Positions 54,502 to 63,678 of a DNA stretch of 64,000 nucleotides are shown here, in pieces. The translations under genes were made by a program, and so were the position numbers. A model generated the notes under the pieces. The model did not search any database. It worked only from the letters and a program-made list of their open reading frames with translations, and was not told the DNA's origin. Source of the stretch: Pandoraea cepalis (GTDB lineage: Bacteria > Pseudomonadota > Gammaproteobacteria > Burkholderiales > Burkholderiaceae); contig NZ_CABPSL010000001.1 in assembly GCF_902459665.1 (NCBI RefSeq), positions 248,001 through 312,000 of the forward strand, written 5' to 3'. Every line of letters starts with the position of its first letter. Position 1 is the first letter of the stretch.

Positions 54502-56508
54502 ATGTCAGATCGTTTGACCCGAGTATATCGCGCCGTTGCGCTGGCCCTGACCGCTGCCACGCTCGTTGCCTGCAGCACGACCCAGGCAACCGGTCGCGCC
54601 AAGGCGCATTCGGCGGCAAGCCGTTCAACGGCATCTGCCGACCTGCTCTCGCAGCGCTCGCCCGACGACATCTTCGTGCAACTGCGCGAAGCGGCCCGCG
54701 CCAACGACGCGCCGCGCGCCACGGCGCTCGCGGCCATGCTCTCCGGCTACGACGTGCCGTCTTACGTCCAGTACTTCCAGATCAAGCCGCGCATGTTCGA
54801 CCGCTCGGGCAAGGCGCTCATCGATGCTCCCGACGATGATATTCGTGCCTTCTTGCGCACGTATGACGGTCAGGCGATCGCCGACCGTCTGCGCAACGAC
54901 TGGTTGCTGGTGCTGGGCAAGCGCCACGACTGGCAGACGTTCGACGCCGAATATCCGAAGTTCGTGCTCGACGACGACACACAGGTCAAATGCTACGCGC
55001 TGATGTCGCGTGCCGCGCGTGGCGAAAATGTCACGCAGGCCGCTACCGACCTGCTGACCACGCCGAAGTACTACGGCGAGGGTTGCGTCGACATGATCAA
55101 TACGCTGGCCGCAAGCGGCCAGTTGCCGCGCAAGGAGGTCTGGCACCAGATTCGCCTGGCTTACGAGGAAAACTACACCTCGCTCGGCAAGCAGATCGCC
55201 GATGCGCTGGGCGCCACGCGCCCGGACGACAGCCTGCTCGACATGGCCGCCACGCGTCCGGCGCAGATTCTCGCGCGTGGGGTGGACGGCTCGGAAGCGT
55301 CGCGCCAGCTCACGCTGCTCGCCGTCGTGCGCATGGCCCGCAGCGACGCCATGCTGGCGGCGAGCAGTTTCTCCAGCGTCGCGGGCAGTCTGTCGCCGGA
55401 CGAGCGCGCCATCGGCTGGGGCAGCATCGGCATGCGCGGGGCGTTGTCGCAGAATCCGATGGCGATTACCTGGTACCGTCAGGCCGGAAACGCCAAGCTC
55501 TCGGCGACGGCGCAGGAGTGGAAGATTCGTGCGGCGCTGCGCGCGGGCGACTGGAATCTCGTGCGCACCGGCATTGAAGCGATGCCGGCGGCGTTGCGCG
55601 ACGACGGTGTCTGGACTTACTGGTACGGCCGTGCGCTGCGCGAAGCCGGGAAGGGCGATGCCGCGCGCGCGCAATTCCAGAAGATCGCCATGCAGCCCAA
55701 CTTCTACGGACAACTGGCGAACGAGGAACTGGGCAACAAGACGTCGCTGCCACCGCGCACGACCGTCACCCAGGCCGAGGTCGATGCGAACCAGGCGAAC
55801 GCCGGCTTCCGGCGCGCCGCGAAGTTCTACGATCTCGGTTTGCGTTTCGAAGGCAATCGCGAGTGGAATTGGGAACTGCGCAACATGACCGACCGCCAGT
55901 TGCTCGCCGCCGCACAGTACGCCAACCAGATCGAACTGTTCGACCGCACGGTCAACACGGCCGATCGCACGAAGGTCGAGCACGACTTCACGCTGCGCTA
56001 CCTGATGCCGTTCCGCGACAAGGTGGAGCCGCTGGCCGCGGCGGTCGATCTTGACGAAGCGTGGGCCTACGGTCTGATCCGGCAGGAGTCGCGCTTCATC
56101 ATCAATGCCCGCTCGTCGGTCGGGGCAGGCGGTCTGATGCAGATCATGCCGGCCACCGCGAAGATGGTCGCGCGGCAGATCGGCATGGACTACCAGCCGG
56201 GCATGATGCACGACATCGACACGAATATCCGTCTGGGCACGAGCTATCTGGCGGATATCTACAACAAGTTCGACGGCTCGGCGGTGCTGGCGTCGGCCGG
56301 TTACAACGCCGGCCCGGGACGTCCGCGCACGTGGCGCTCCACGCTGGATCGTCCGGTCGAGGGGGCCATCTTCGCCGAGACGATCCCGTTCAACGAGACG
56401 CGCACCTATGTCGAGAACGTGTTGTCGAACACCACGTACTACTCGGCCCTGATCACGGGTCGTCCGCAATCGCTCAAGGAGCGGCTCGGCATCATTCTGC
56501 CCCAGTGA
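54502..56508 (+). CDS. Soluble-type lytic transglycosylase lipoprotein (Slt)
   Basis: The 668-residue enzyme cleaves murein strands to form anhydro-muropeptides. It begins with a lipoprotein signal whose lipobox is LVAC with Cys24, so it is probably outer-membrane anchored. A long helical superhelix (about 40-480) resembles the U and L domains of Slt70, followed by the catalytic domain with Glu529 in LIRQESRF, GLMQIMPATAK and the SAGYNAGPGR loop. ATG 54502 places the lipobox correctly. It could supply the muropeptides that the AmpG-like permease recovers. Confidence 0.92.
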   Translation: MSDRLTRVYRAVALALTAATLVACSTTQATGRAKAHSAASRSTASADLLSQRSPDDIFVQLREAARANDAPRATALAAMLSGYDVPSYVQYFQIKPRMFDRSGKALIDAPDDDIRAFLRTYDGQAIADRLRNDWLLVLGKRHDWQTFDAEYPKFVLDDDTQVKCYALMSRAARGENVTQAATDLLTTPKYYGEGCVDMINTLAASGQLPRKEVWHQIRLAYEENYTSLGKQIADALGATRPDDSLLDMAATRPAQILARGVDGSEASRQLTLLAVVRMARSDAMLAASSFSSVAGSLSPDERAIGWGSIGMRGALSQNPMAITWYRQAGNAKLSATAQEWKIRAALRAGDWNLVRTGIEAMPAALRDDGVWTYWYGRALREAGKGDAARAQFQKIAMQPNFYGQLANEELGNKTSLPPRTTVTQAEVDANQANAGFRRAAKFYDLGLRFEGNREWNWELRNMTDRQLLAAAQYANQIELFDRTVNTADRTKVEHDFTLRYLMPFRDKVEPLAAAVDLDEAWAYGLIRQESRFIINARSSVGAGGLMQIMPATAKMVARQIGMDYQPGMMHDIDTNIRLGTSYLADIYNKFDGSAVLASAGYNAGPGRPRTWRSTLDRPVEGAIFAETIPFNETRTYVENVLSNTTYYSALITGRPQSLKERLGIILPQ

Positions 56509-56559
56509 CCCGGCAGCGGTCGGAGCCGCGAACCCACCGTCATGTCGCGGAGGTGACGC

Positions 56560-57510
56560 ATGCGCCATAACGTTTGTGTCGTGGGTGGCACCGGCTTCGT
56601 CGGTAGCCATCTGGTGGCCCGGCTGGTGTCGATGGGATACGCCGTGCGCCTGCCAACGCGGCGCGTCGACGCCGCCAAGGCGCTCGGCGTGCTGCCGGGT
56701 GTGGAACTCGTCGAATGCGACGTGCACGATCCGCGCGCGCTGGAGCGCGTGATCGCGGGCAGCGACGCGGTCATCAATCTCGTGGGCATTCTGCACAGCG
56801 ACCGTGGCACGCCCTATGGCCGCGCGTTCGCGCGCGCACACGTCGAGCTGCCGCGCAAGATCGCGCAAGCGTGCAGCGACCGGGGCATCGCGCGGCTCAT
56901 CCACATGAGCGCCCTGGGCGCCGATTCGAATGGCCCGAGCATGTACCAGCGCTCGAAGGGCGACGGCGAAGTCGCAATTCGAGCGACGGGCATTCCCGTC
57001 ACGATCTTTCGTCCGTCGGTGGTGTTCGGTCCGGGCGACCACTTTCTGAATACCTTTGCGGCGCTGCAGCGGCGTTTGCCCGTTGTGCCGCTCGCGTGCG
57101 CCACGGCGCGCTTTCAGCCCATTTACGTGATGGATGTGGCGCAGGCCTTCGCGAGTGCGATCGACAACGACGCCACGCTTGGCAAGACGTACGAACTGGC
57201 CGGACCGGAGGTCTACACGCTTGAAGCGCTCGTTCGCTTTGCGGGCGCCGCGTGCGGCTGCGAGCGGCCGATCCTGCGATTGCCCGAGGGCGCCGCGCGC
57301 CTGCAGGCCGCCTTTTTCGAGCGGCTACCGGGCGAGCCGATCATCACGCGCGACAACCTCGATTCGATGCGTGTCGATAACGTCATGAGCGGCCCGCTGG
57401 CGCCCGAACTCGGGCTTGTGCCGAATGGGCTCGAGATTGCCGTCGATTATCTCGACGGCGATAGCGAGGAGCGTCGTCTGTCTGACTACCGGCGTTACGC
57501 GGGGCGCTGA
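56560..57510 (+). CDS. Complex I NDUFA9-like NAD(P)-binding protein
   Basis: The 316-residue atypical short-chain dehydrogenase-like protein has the nucleotide-binding VVGGTGFVG at residues 7-15 and is of the type named complex I NDUFA9 subunit family. It has HMSALGADSNGPSMYQRSKG, with the YxxxK-like region, and FRPSVVFGPGDHFLN. GCGGAGG precedes the ATG. Bacterial members are not shown to be complex I subunits; they may act on quinone or other isoprenoid metabolism. It is in line with the slt gene, about 50 bases behind it. Confidence 0.85.
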   Translation: MRHNVCVVGGTGFVGSHLVARLVSMGYAVRLPTRRVDAAKALGVLPGVELVECDVHDPRALERVIAGSDAVINLVGILHSDRGTPYGRAFARAHVELPRKIAQACSDRGIARLIHMSALGADSNGPSMYQRSKGDGEVAIRATGIPVTIFRPSVVFGPGDHFLNTFAALQRRLPVVPLACATARFQPIYVMDVAQAFASAIDNDATLGKTYELAGPEVYTLEALVRFAGAACGCERPILRLPEGAARLQAAFFERLPGEPIITRDNLDSMRVDNVMSGPLAPELGLVPNGLEIAVDYLDGDSEERRLSDYRRYAGR

Positions 57511-57574
57511 CACCTCACTCTTTTCAATCCGGCGCGTCACTCCCCGATGCGTCATGCGCGCAAGGAACGTCTTC

Positions 57575-58219
57575 ATGCAACTGATCATTGCCAACAAGAG
57601 GTACTCGTCGTGGTCGATGCGTCCGTGGGTCGTGCTCAAGCACTTCGGCATCGCCTTCGAAGAATGCAAGGTCTGGCTCGCGCAGCCCGACTCGCGTGAA
57701 CAGATTCTGCGCTATTCGCCCACCGGTAAAGTCCCGTGCCTGATCGACAACGGCATTACCGTCTGGGACTCGTTGGCCATCTGCGAGTACCTGGCCGAGA
57801 GCTATCCGCATCTGCCGCTATGGCCGAAGTCGCGTGAAGCGCGAGCCCATGCGCGCAGCGTTTGTGCCGAAATGCACAGCGGATTCACCGCCCTGCGCAC
57901 GCATATGTGGATGAACGTCGGCGTGCATTGGCCGGGGGCAGCCGCGACGGATGAAGTGCTTGCTGATGTCCGTCGTATCGAAGCGATCTGGGAGGATTGC
58001 CTCGCGCGCTACGACGGCCCGTTCCTGTTTGGCGACTTCACCATTGCCGATGCGTTCTACGCCCCTGTGGTGATGCGTTTCGCAACGTTCGAGCCGGCGT
58101 TGTCGGCGCGCGCGCAGGCGTATGCCGATCGCATTCGCGAATTGGCGGCCGTGCAGGCGTGGGTGGCTGCGGGACGCGGCGAGACGCAGCGTGTGGCTTA
58201 CTACGAAGCGCGTCCATGA
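57575..58219 (+). CDS. Glutathione S-transferase family protein
   Basis: The 214-residue protein has a thioredoxin-like N-terminal domain with KRYSSWSMRPWVVLKHFG and the glutathione-binding GKVPCLIDNGITVWDSLAICEYL, here seen as GKVPCLIDNG and WDSLAICEYL, then a helical C-terminal domain with GDFTIADAFYAPV. The SSWSMRPW variant at the active-site position is common in bacterial GST4-like proteins. ATG 57575 follows AAGGAA; an in-frame ATG at 57554 is less likely. Its stop overlaps the cca start as ATGA. Confidence 0.88.
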   Translation: MQLIIANKRYSSWSMRPWVVLKHFGIAFEECKVWLAQPDSREQILRYSPTGKVPCLIDNGITVWDSLAICEYLAESYPHLPLWPKSREARAHARSVCAEMHSGFTALRTHMWMNVGVHWPGAAATDEVLADVRRIEAIWEDCLARYDGPFLFGDFTIADAFYAPVVMRFATFEPALSARAQAYADRIRELAAVQAWVAAGRGETQRVAYYEARP

Positions 58220-59466
58220 AGATTTACGCGGTTGGCGGCGCGATTCGCGACGCCATGCTGGGTTTGCCGGTCAAGGACCGGGACTACGTGGTGGTGGGTG
58301 CGACGCCCGAGGAGATGGTGCGGCAGGGCTTCAAACCGGTCGGCCGGGACTTCCCCGTGTTTCTCCATCCCACGACGCAGGCCGAGTATGCGCTCGCCCG
58401 CACCGAGCGCAAGACGGCGCGGGGCTATCACGGATTTTCGTTCTACTTCGCCCCCGAAGTCACTCTCGAAGAAGACCTCGTGCGACGCGATTTCACCATC
58501 AATGCGATGGCGCGCGAGGTCATGCCCGACGGCAGTCTGTCGGATCAACTGGTCGATCCCTATGGCGGCCGGCGCGATCTGGAAGCGAGGCTGTTTCGCC
58601 ATGTCGGCGAGGCCTTCGCGGAAGATCCCGTGCGGATTCTTCGGTGCGCCCGTTTTGCCGCGCGCTTCACGGATTTTTCGGTGGCCGACGAGACGCTCAT
58701 GCTCATGCGCGAGATGACGGCCAACGGCGAGGTCGATGCGCTGGTGGCCGAGCGCGTCTGGCAGGAAGTTTCACGCGGGCTGATGGAGCATCGGCCGTCG
58801 CGCATGTTCGACGTCTTGCGCGCGTGTGGCGCGATCGATCGCGTTCTGCCCGAGGTGGCCCGGCTATGGGGGGTGCCGCAGCGCGCCGACTTCCATCCCG
58901 AAGTGGACACCGGCGTGCATGTGATGATGGTGCTCGACTACGCCGCGACGCAGGGCTATTCGCTGCCGGTACGCTTCGCCGCCCTCACGCACGATCTCGG
59001 CAAAGGCACCACGCCTGACGACGTGTTGCCGCGTCACATCGGCCATGAGGGGCGCAGTGTCGACTTGCTCAAGCCGTTGTGCGCGCGTTTGCGCGTGCCG
59101 GTCGATTGCCGTGAGCTGGCGCAGGTCGTGGCACGCGAGCATGGCAACATCCACGCAAGTCCGAAGTTTGGCGCGGCGGCGCTCGTGCGTCTGCTTGAGC
59201 GGTGCGACGCCCTGCGCAAGCCCGACCGGTTCGTGGAGATACTTCAGGCCTGCGAAGCCGATGCGCGTGGGCGCGGCGGGGATTTCGCCACGGCACCCTA
59301 TCCGCAACGCGATCGGTTGATGGCGGCGCTTGGCGCGGCGCGCAGCATCGATGCGGGCGCGGTGGCGCGACGGTATGCCGACAATCCTGTGAAGATTCGC
59401 GACGCCGTGCAGGCCGCAAGAATCGATGCGGTCGAGGCGGCGGGGCTCGGGGGCGAGGGGAACTGA
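58216..59466 (+). CDS. cca: Multifunctional CCA tRNA nucleotidyltransferase
   Basis: This enzyme adds or repairs the 3' CCA of tRNAs. The 416-residue protein has the nucleotidyltransferase GGAIRDAMLG with catalytic Asp21 and Asp23 in KDRDYVVVG, the RRDFTINAMA motif, and a C-terminal HD domain with His259-Asp260 in THDLGKG that gives phosphatase and phosphodiesterase activity. The start MKIYAVGGAIRD is the family's. It is translationally coupled to the GST gene. Confidence 0.96.
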   Translation: MKIYAVGGAIRDAMLGLPVKDRDYVVVGATPEEMVRQGFKPVGRDFPVFLHPTTQAEYALARTERKTARGYHGFSFYFAPEVTLEEDLVRRDFTINAMAREVMPDGSLSDQLVDPYGGRRDLEARLFRHVGEAFAEDPVRILRCARFAARFTDFSVADETLMLMREMTANGEVDALVAERVWQEVSRGLMEHRPSRMFDVLRACGAIDRVLPEVARLWGVPQRADFHPEVDTGVHVMMVLDYAATQGYSLPVRFAALTHDLGKGTTPDDVLPRHIGHEGRSVDLLKPLCARLRVPVDCRELAQVVAREHGNIHASPKFGAAALVRLLERCDALRKPDRFVEILQACEADARGRGGDFATAPYPQRDRLMAALGAARSIDAGAVARRYADNPVKIRDAVQAARIDAVEAAGLGGEGN

Positions 59467-59474
59467 GTCGCTGG

Positions 59475-59525
59475 GGGCATGCGAGACGTTCGCGTCTGCG
59501 CATGCCCGCGACCTACGAAGGTCGC
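59475..59525. terminator. Two hairpins between convergent cca and the orphan binding-protein gene
   Basis: GGGCATGCG-AGACG (59475-59488) pairs with CGTCT-GCGCATGCCC (59493-59507, one bulge) around a TTCG tetraloop. A second repeat, GCGACC/GGTCGC (59508-59525), directly follows. No long T-tract is present, but the position fits bidirectional termination. Confidence 0.6.
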
Positions 59526-60428
59526 TTACTCGAACGCCTTGTCGTTCGGGTTCGCGTAGAGCTGCTTGAGCTGTTCGCTCATCGCGAAGTTGAAGTTGAT
59601 CTGCTTCGGCGGCACCGGCGATTCGAACCACTTCTTGTACATCGCGTTGATCTCGCCGCTCTTCATCACGCCGGCGAGCGTGTCGTCGACGAGTTTCTTG
59701 AACTCGGTATCGCCGTGTCTCGTCATGAAACCGTAGGCCTCGAACGATTGCGGTGTGCCCGTGACGACCCAGTCGTCGGGGTTGCGGCCCATCGTGCGCG
59801 CGCCTGCGAGCAGCACGTCGTCCATCATGAACGCCTGCACGCGACCGCCCTGGAGCATGGTGAAGGATTCCCCATAGTCCTTGCCCGAGATCACGCTCAT
59901 GTTCATCTTCTTCTCGTTGTTCATCCTGTTCAGGATGCGCTCCGACGTCGTGCCCGCATTGGTCACGACCGGCTTGCCCGCCAGATCCGGGAAGTCCTTG
60001 ATGCCCGAGTGCTTGTTCACGAGCAACCGCGTGCCCGCGACGAAGAAGGTGTTCGAGAAATCGACCTGCGCCTGACGCGCCTTCAGGTTCGTCGTCACGC
60101 CGCACTCGATATCGACGGTGCCGTTCTGCACGAGGGCGATGCGGTTTTGCGAAGTGACGGGGATGAAGCGCACTTGCAGGTCAGGTTTCTTCAGGCGCGT
60201 CTTGACCGCATCGACGACCTTGTTGCACAGGTCCTGCGAATAACCGATGACGTTGTGATTGTTGTCGTAGTACGAAAACGGAATCGACGACTCGCGATGC
60301 CCAATCGAGATCACGCCGCTGCTCTCGATCTTCTGCAGCGTCGCCGAAGCGGGCTGCGCCTGCGCCGCTCCCGTGGCGACACCCATCGCTATGCCCAACA
60401 TCATTCCGGTCAATCGCATCTTGATCAT
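59526..60428 (-). CDS. Glutamate/aspartate-type ABC binding protein (orphan)
   Basis: The 300-residue family 3 binding protein has a signal peptide ending at AQA (about residue 25). It matches GltI-type proteins: SIGHRESSIPFSYYDN, GYSQDLCNKVV, FIPVTSQNRIALVQNG and DIECGVTTNLKARQ. The start MIKMRLTG follows AGGAG. No permease or ATPase is nearby, so it must use a channel encoded elsewhere. Its promoter region has long inverted repeats. Confidence 0.9.
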   Translation of the reverse strand: MIKMRLTGMMLGIAMGVATGAAQAQPASATLQKIESSGVISIGHRESSIPFSYYDNNHNVIGYSQDLCNKVVDAVKTRLKKPDLQVRFIPVTSQNRIALVQNGTVDIECGVTTNLKARQAQVDFSNTFFVAGTRLLVNKHSGIKDFPDLAGKPVVTNAGTTSERILNRMNNEKKMNMSVISGKDYGESFTMLQGGRVQAFMMDDVLLAGARTMGRNPDDWVVTGTPQSFEAYGFMTRHGDTEFKKLVDDTLAGVMKSGEINAMYKKWFESPVPPKQINFNFAMSEQLKQLYANPNDKAFE

Positions 60429-60455
60429 GTCCTGCTCCTGAAATGGCCTCACTTT

Positions 60456-60506
60456 GATTCATGATTGAATCATTTGTTGCATGGTAATTTTTTTGCAACA
60501 AATGAT
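60456..60506. promoter_or_regulatory. Inverted repeats before the orphan binding protein
   Basis: A perfect 13-bp repeat, ATCATTTGTTGCA (60469-60481) with TGCAACAAATGAT (60494-60506), encloses a T-rich 12-base spacer. A smaller repeat GATTCA/TGAATC lies at 60456-60471. They are 28-78 bases before the start codon and look like an operator or leader fold. Confidence 0.55.
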
Positions 60507-60711
60507 CAAATCGTAGTTAACCCTAGCGATGGCTGCCGTCCGGCGCGCCGCTGTGACGGCGACGCGCGCGGACATGCGTCGGGCCGGCGATCGGCCGCGA
60601 ATCGGGGCCGCGGGTGGACGCGCGGAGCGGGGGCTGGCGGCGCCGGGGGAAACCGAGGGGCGCGTGTGGGGCTGACGGGCGCTGCAACAGGTGTTGCGTC
60701 GCCGCCGCTGG

Positions 60712-60906
60712 CTACAGCAGGCGAATCAGCAGATTGAAGACGAGCGAGAGCACGACGGTCGAGGCGAACGGGAACACCATCTCGCGGCCGCGCCAGCGAA
60801 GGCGCAGATCCCCGGGCAATCGACCGATGCCGAGCTTGGTAAGCCACGGCGAGGCCGCCGAGAGGATGCAGATCGCGATGAAGATCGTGAACATCCAGCG
60901 AAACAT
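60712..60906 (-). CDS. DUF2905 small membrane protein
   Basis: The 64-residue protein has two hydrophobic segments (about 3-22 and 44-62) joined by LGIGRLPGDLRLRWRGR, the DUF2905 pattern. It is read in the same direction as the methyltransferase gene and starts 29 bases after it. Function is unknown. Confidence 0.85.
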   Translation of the reverse strand: MFRWMFTIFIAICILSAASPWLTKLGIGRLPGDLRLRWRGREMVFPFASTVVLSLVFNLLIRLL

Positions 60907-60935
60907 ATCGGGGTGGCCTCGCGGTGAAGGGGGGG

Positions 60936-62150
60936 TCAGAGGGCGTGGCTGCGGTCGCCGGTGGCGAAGCCGAGCAGGCCCGCCCACTCGTCCATGCCGC
61001 GACCGAACGCGATGACCTTGAAGAGTTCGCCCATCTCGGCTTCCGAGAGCAGCTTCTGCGCGGCGGCGGCCGCCGGCAGGAACACCTTCGGATCGGACGG
61101 ATCGAGCGCGCTCATCAGCTCGATGATGCCGGCGTTCATCAGGAATCGGGCTTGCGAGGTGAAGCCCAGCAGATCGAGACCGGCTTCGACACCGGCATCG
61201 GCAATCCCTGAAAACTCCACGTGAGCCGTGATGTCCTGCAAGCCGGGGTAATAGAACGGATCGTCGTGCGCGTGGTGGCGGTAGTGGCACATCAGGGTGC
61301 CGTCTGCGCGCTGCGGATGATAGTACTCGCGTGCGGGGAAGCCGTAGTCGACGAGCAGCAAGACTCCGCGCGCGAGCAGGGGGGCCACGCTGCGCACGAA
61401 AGCCGAGGCGGCTTCGTGGGTCTCCGTCCGATATTCCTGCGTCGGCGGCAGATCGGCCAGCGCGTCGAGGGCCTGCGGCAATGGGCCGGTATGGCGACGG
61501 GCTTCCCAGGCGAAACCGTCTTGCGTACGCACTACGCCGCGTTCGAACCAGACCGGCTGCCCGGCGTCGTCCGGGCGGCGTGTCCATAGGCGCACCGGCA
61601 TGGCGTCGAGCACTTCGTTGCCGAGCATCACGCCGTGGAAGGCGTCGGGCAACCGATCGAGCCACGTGACGCGATCGAGCAGATGCGGCGCGGCGTTGGC
61701 GATGGTCTCGCGCTGGCGCGCTCGCAGCTCGCCGGAGAGTTCCATGATCGAGTAGCGCTCGCAGGGCGTGCCTTCGGCGTCGAGCGCGAGCAGCAGGTCG
61801 GCCGCAAGACGTCCGGACCCCGCGCCGAATTCCAGCACTTGCGCGTCGCCGGTTTGTTCGAAGATCTCACCGATCTGGCGGGCCAGCGTGCGCGCGAAGA
61901 ACGGCGTGAGCTCCGGCGCGGTGACGAAGTCACTTCCGTCGGCGGCCAGGCGCCCGAATTTCGCGGCACCGGCAGCGTAATAACCGAGGCCGGGCGCATA
62001 TAGCGCCAGTTCCATGAAGCGATCGAACGGCAGCCAGCCGCCGGCCGCGTCGATGGCGTCGGCAAGATAGGCCGTGAGGCGGCGCGAGTGTTCGAGCGCG
62101 TCCGGCTCGGGAACGGGTAAACTATGGGGTTTCGGTGCGGCCTGATTCAT
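60936..62150 (-). CDS. MidA/NDUFAF7-like SAM-dependent methyltransferase
   Basis: The 404-residue class I methyltransferase belongs to the family of NDUFAF7/MidA, which in mitochondria methylates an arginine of a complex I subunit. It has LYAPGLGYYAAGAAKFG, DFVTAPELTPFFARTLA and the SAM motif VLEFGAGSGRLAADLL, then GNEVLDAMPV and DYGFPAREYYHP. The start MNQAAPKP is chosen over one 48 bases earlier. Its bacterial target is unknown. It is divergent from the SDR gene across a bend-prone gap. Confidence 0.88.
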   Translation of the reverse strand: MNQAAPKPHSLPVPEPDALEHSRRLTAYLADAIDAAGGWLPFDRFMELALYAPGLGYYAAGAAKFGRLAADGSDFVTAPELTPFFARTLARQIGEIFEQTGDAQVLEFGAGSGRLAADLLLALDAEGTPCERYSIMELSGELRARQRETIANAAPHLLDRVTWLDRLPDAFHGVMLGNEVLDAMPVRLWTRRPDDAGQPVWFERGVVRTQDGFAWEARRHTGPLPQALDALADLPPTQEYRTETHEAASAFVRSVAPLLARGVLLLVDYGFPAREYYHPQRADGTLMCHYRHHAHDDPFYYPGLQDITAHVEFSGIADAGVEAGLDLLGFTSQARFLMNAGIIELMSALDPSDPKVFLPAAAAAQKLLSEAEMGELFKVIAFGRGMDEWAGLLGFATGDRSHAL

Positions 62151-62216
62151 GCGGGCATTGTAGCGGAGACAGTGTCGGCTGGCTGCTTTGGTTGGCATTG
62201 ACGCGTCTGCGGACGA

Positions 62217-62283
62217 TTTCTGGGTAATTTTTGCCGGTTTTCGTCAATTTTCAGTCGTTTTTTCGCGGTTTTCGCCAGTGTTT
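62217..62283. promoter_or_regulatory. Helically phased T-tracts in a divergent promoter region
   Basis: T-runs of 3-6 bases begin at 62217, 62228, 62238, 62248, 62258, 62269 and 62281, that is at steps of 11, 10, 10, 10, 11 and 12. Such phasing predicts intrinsic DNA curvature. The run lies between the MidA-like and SDR genes. Confidence 0.6.
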
Positions 62284-62408
62284 GCGATGCATGTCCGTTG
62301 CATGGATGCTGCGCGAGGGCGTCGCGCGCGACGGCACCGAGCATTGATTCAAGCCCACCGCCGTCCGAAGTGCATCGACCCAACCGCCCTCTGACAGGAA
62401 TTCGCCGC

Positions 62409-63260
62409 ATGACCGTTGCATCGACGCCACGCCCTACGTCCGCCGAAGGTGATGCCGCCTGCCCGCCGGCTGTACCGCCGGTGCCGCGTGTTGCGCTCGT
62501 GACGGGCGGCGCGCGCCGGATCGGCCGCGCGATCGCGCTGCGCCTCGCCGGTGTGGGGTGGGACATCGCCGTTCACTACGAGCGTTCGCATGACGAGGCG
62601 CTCGAGACCGTCGCGGCCATCGAGGCGCTGGGGCGCCGGGCGGTCGCGTTGCAGGCATCGCTCGCGGACGAAGCCGCCACGGCAGGGCTCATCGGCCGGT
62701 GTAGCGAGGCGCTGGGCGTGCCCACCTGCCTTGTCAACAATGCCTCGCGCTTCGAGTACGATAGCGCGGGCGATTTCGGCTATCAGGCGCTGGAGCGCCA
62801 CATGCGCGTGAATGCGGGTGCACCGCTCGTGCTCGCGCGCGAAATGCATGCCGCATTGGGCGAGTCGGGGCGAGGCGTCGTCGTCAATCTGCTGGATCAG
62901 AAGCTGGCGAATCCGAACCCTGATTACCTGTCGTACACGTTGTCGAAGGCCGCGCTGGCGCTGGCGACGACGTTGCTTGCCCAGGCGTTCGCGCCCCGCT
63001 TGCGCGTGGTCGGCGTGGCGCCTGGCGTGACGCTGTTGTCGGTCGACCAGACCCCGACGGGCTTTGCTGCGGCGCATGCGGCCACGCCGTTGGGCGCATC
63101 GTCGACGCCGGAGGACATCGCGCAGGCGGTGGCGTATCTGGCCGACGCGCCTGCGGTGACCGGCACCGTGTTGTATGTCGATGGTGGGCAACATCTCGCG
63201 AGTTCGTCGCGTGACGTGAAATTTCTGACCGAGCCGGCCGATGCCGACCGGTCTCGTTGA
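62409..63260 (+). CDS. FolM/pteridine reductase-like short-chain dehydrogenase
   Basis: The 283-residue SDR has the NADP-binding TGGARRIG at residues 32-39, NNAS, and the catalytic Tyr176 and Lys180 in YTLSK. The arginine pair in TGGARRIG is typical of pteridine reductases and FolM, which reduce dihydromonapterin or dihydrofolate. It lies just before folB, another pterin gene. The first 25 residues are disordered. ATG 62409 is chosen over starts further up in the T-rich gap. Confidence 0.82.
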   Translation: MTVASTPRPTSAEGDAACPPAVPPVPRVALVTGGARRIGRAIALRLAGVGWDIAVHYERSHDEALETVAAIEALGRRAVALQASLADEAATAGLIGRCSEALGVPTCLVNNASRFEYDSAGDFGYQALERHMRVNAGAPLVLAREMHAALGESGRGVVVNLLDQKLANPNPDYLSYTLSKAALALATTLLAQAFAPRLRVVGVAPGVTLLSVDQTPTGFAAAHAATPLGASSTPEDIAQAVAYLADAPAVTGTVLYVDGGQHLASSSRDVKFLTEPADADRSR

Positions 63261-63281
63261 TTGTCATTAAGAGTTTTCAAA

Positions 63282-63677
63282 ATGCATAGCGCTCTTTCTC
63301 ACCCTCGCCTGATGGACTGCCGCCGCATGTTCCTGCGCGACTATGAAGTGTTCATCAACATCGGCGTGCACGATTACGAGAAGCGTGGCGAGCAGCGCGT
63401 GCTGATCAATGTGCAACTGTTCGTGCCGCTCGCCGAGAGCACGCCCTTGGCGGACAAGCTCGACGAAGTGGTCGATTACGACTTCATGCGCGAGACCATT
63501 GCCAAACGCGTGGGGCTGGGCCACATCCACCTGCAGGAAACGCTGTGCGACGACGTCGCGAGTGCGCTGCTCGCGCATCCGCGCGTGCGTGCCGTGGGCG
63601 TGTCGACCGAGAAACCCGATGTCTATCCCGATTGCCACTCGGTCGGTATCGAAGTGTTCAAGATGAAGGATGCCTGA
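63282..63677 (+). CDS. folB: Dihydroneopterin aldolase
   Basis: FolB cleaves dihydroneopterin to hydroxymethyl-dihydropterin in folate synthesis. The 131-residue protein has the family's [37 protein letters not shown] and the [18 protein letters not shown] end. ATG 63282 is chosen; a TTG 21 bases earlier is possible. It overlaps no neighbour but is one base from ttcA. Confidence 0.92.
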   Translation: MHSALSHPRLMDCRRMFLRDYEVFINIGVHDYEKRGEQRVLINVQLFVPLAESTPLADKLDEVVDYDFMRETIAKRVGLGHIHLQETLCDDVASALLAHPRVRAVGVSTEKPDVYPDCHSVGIEVFKMKDA

Positions 63678-63678
63678 C

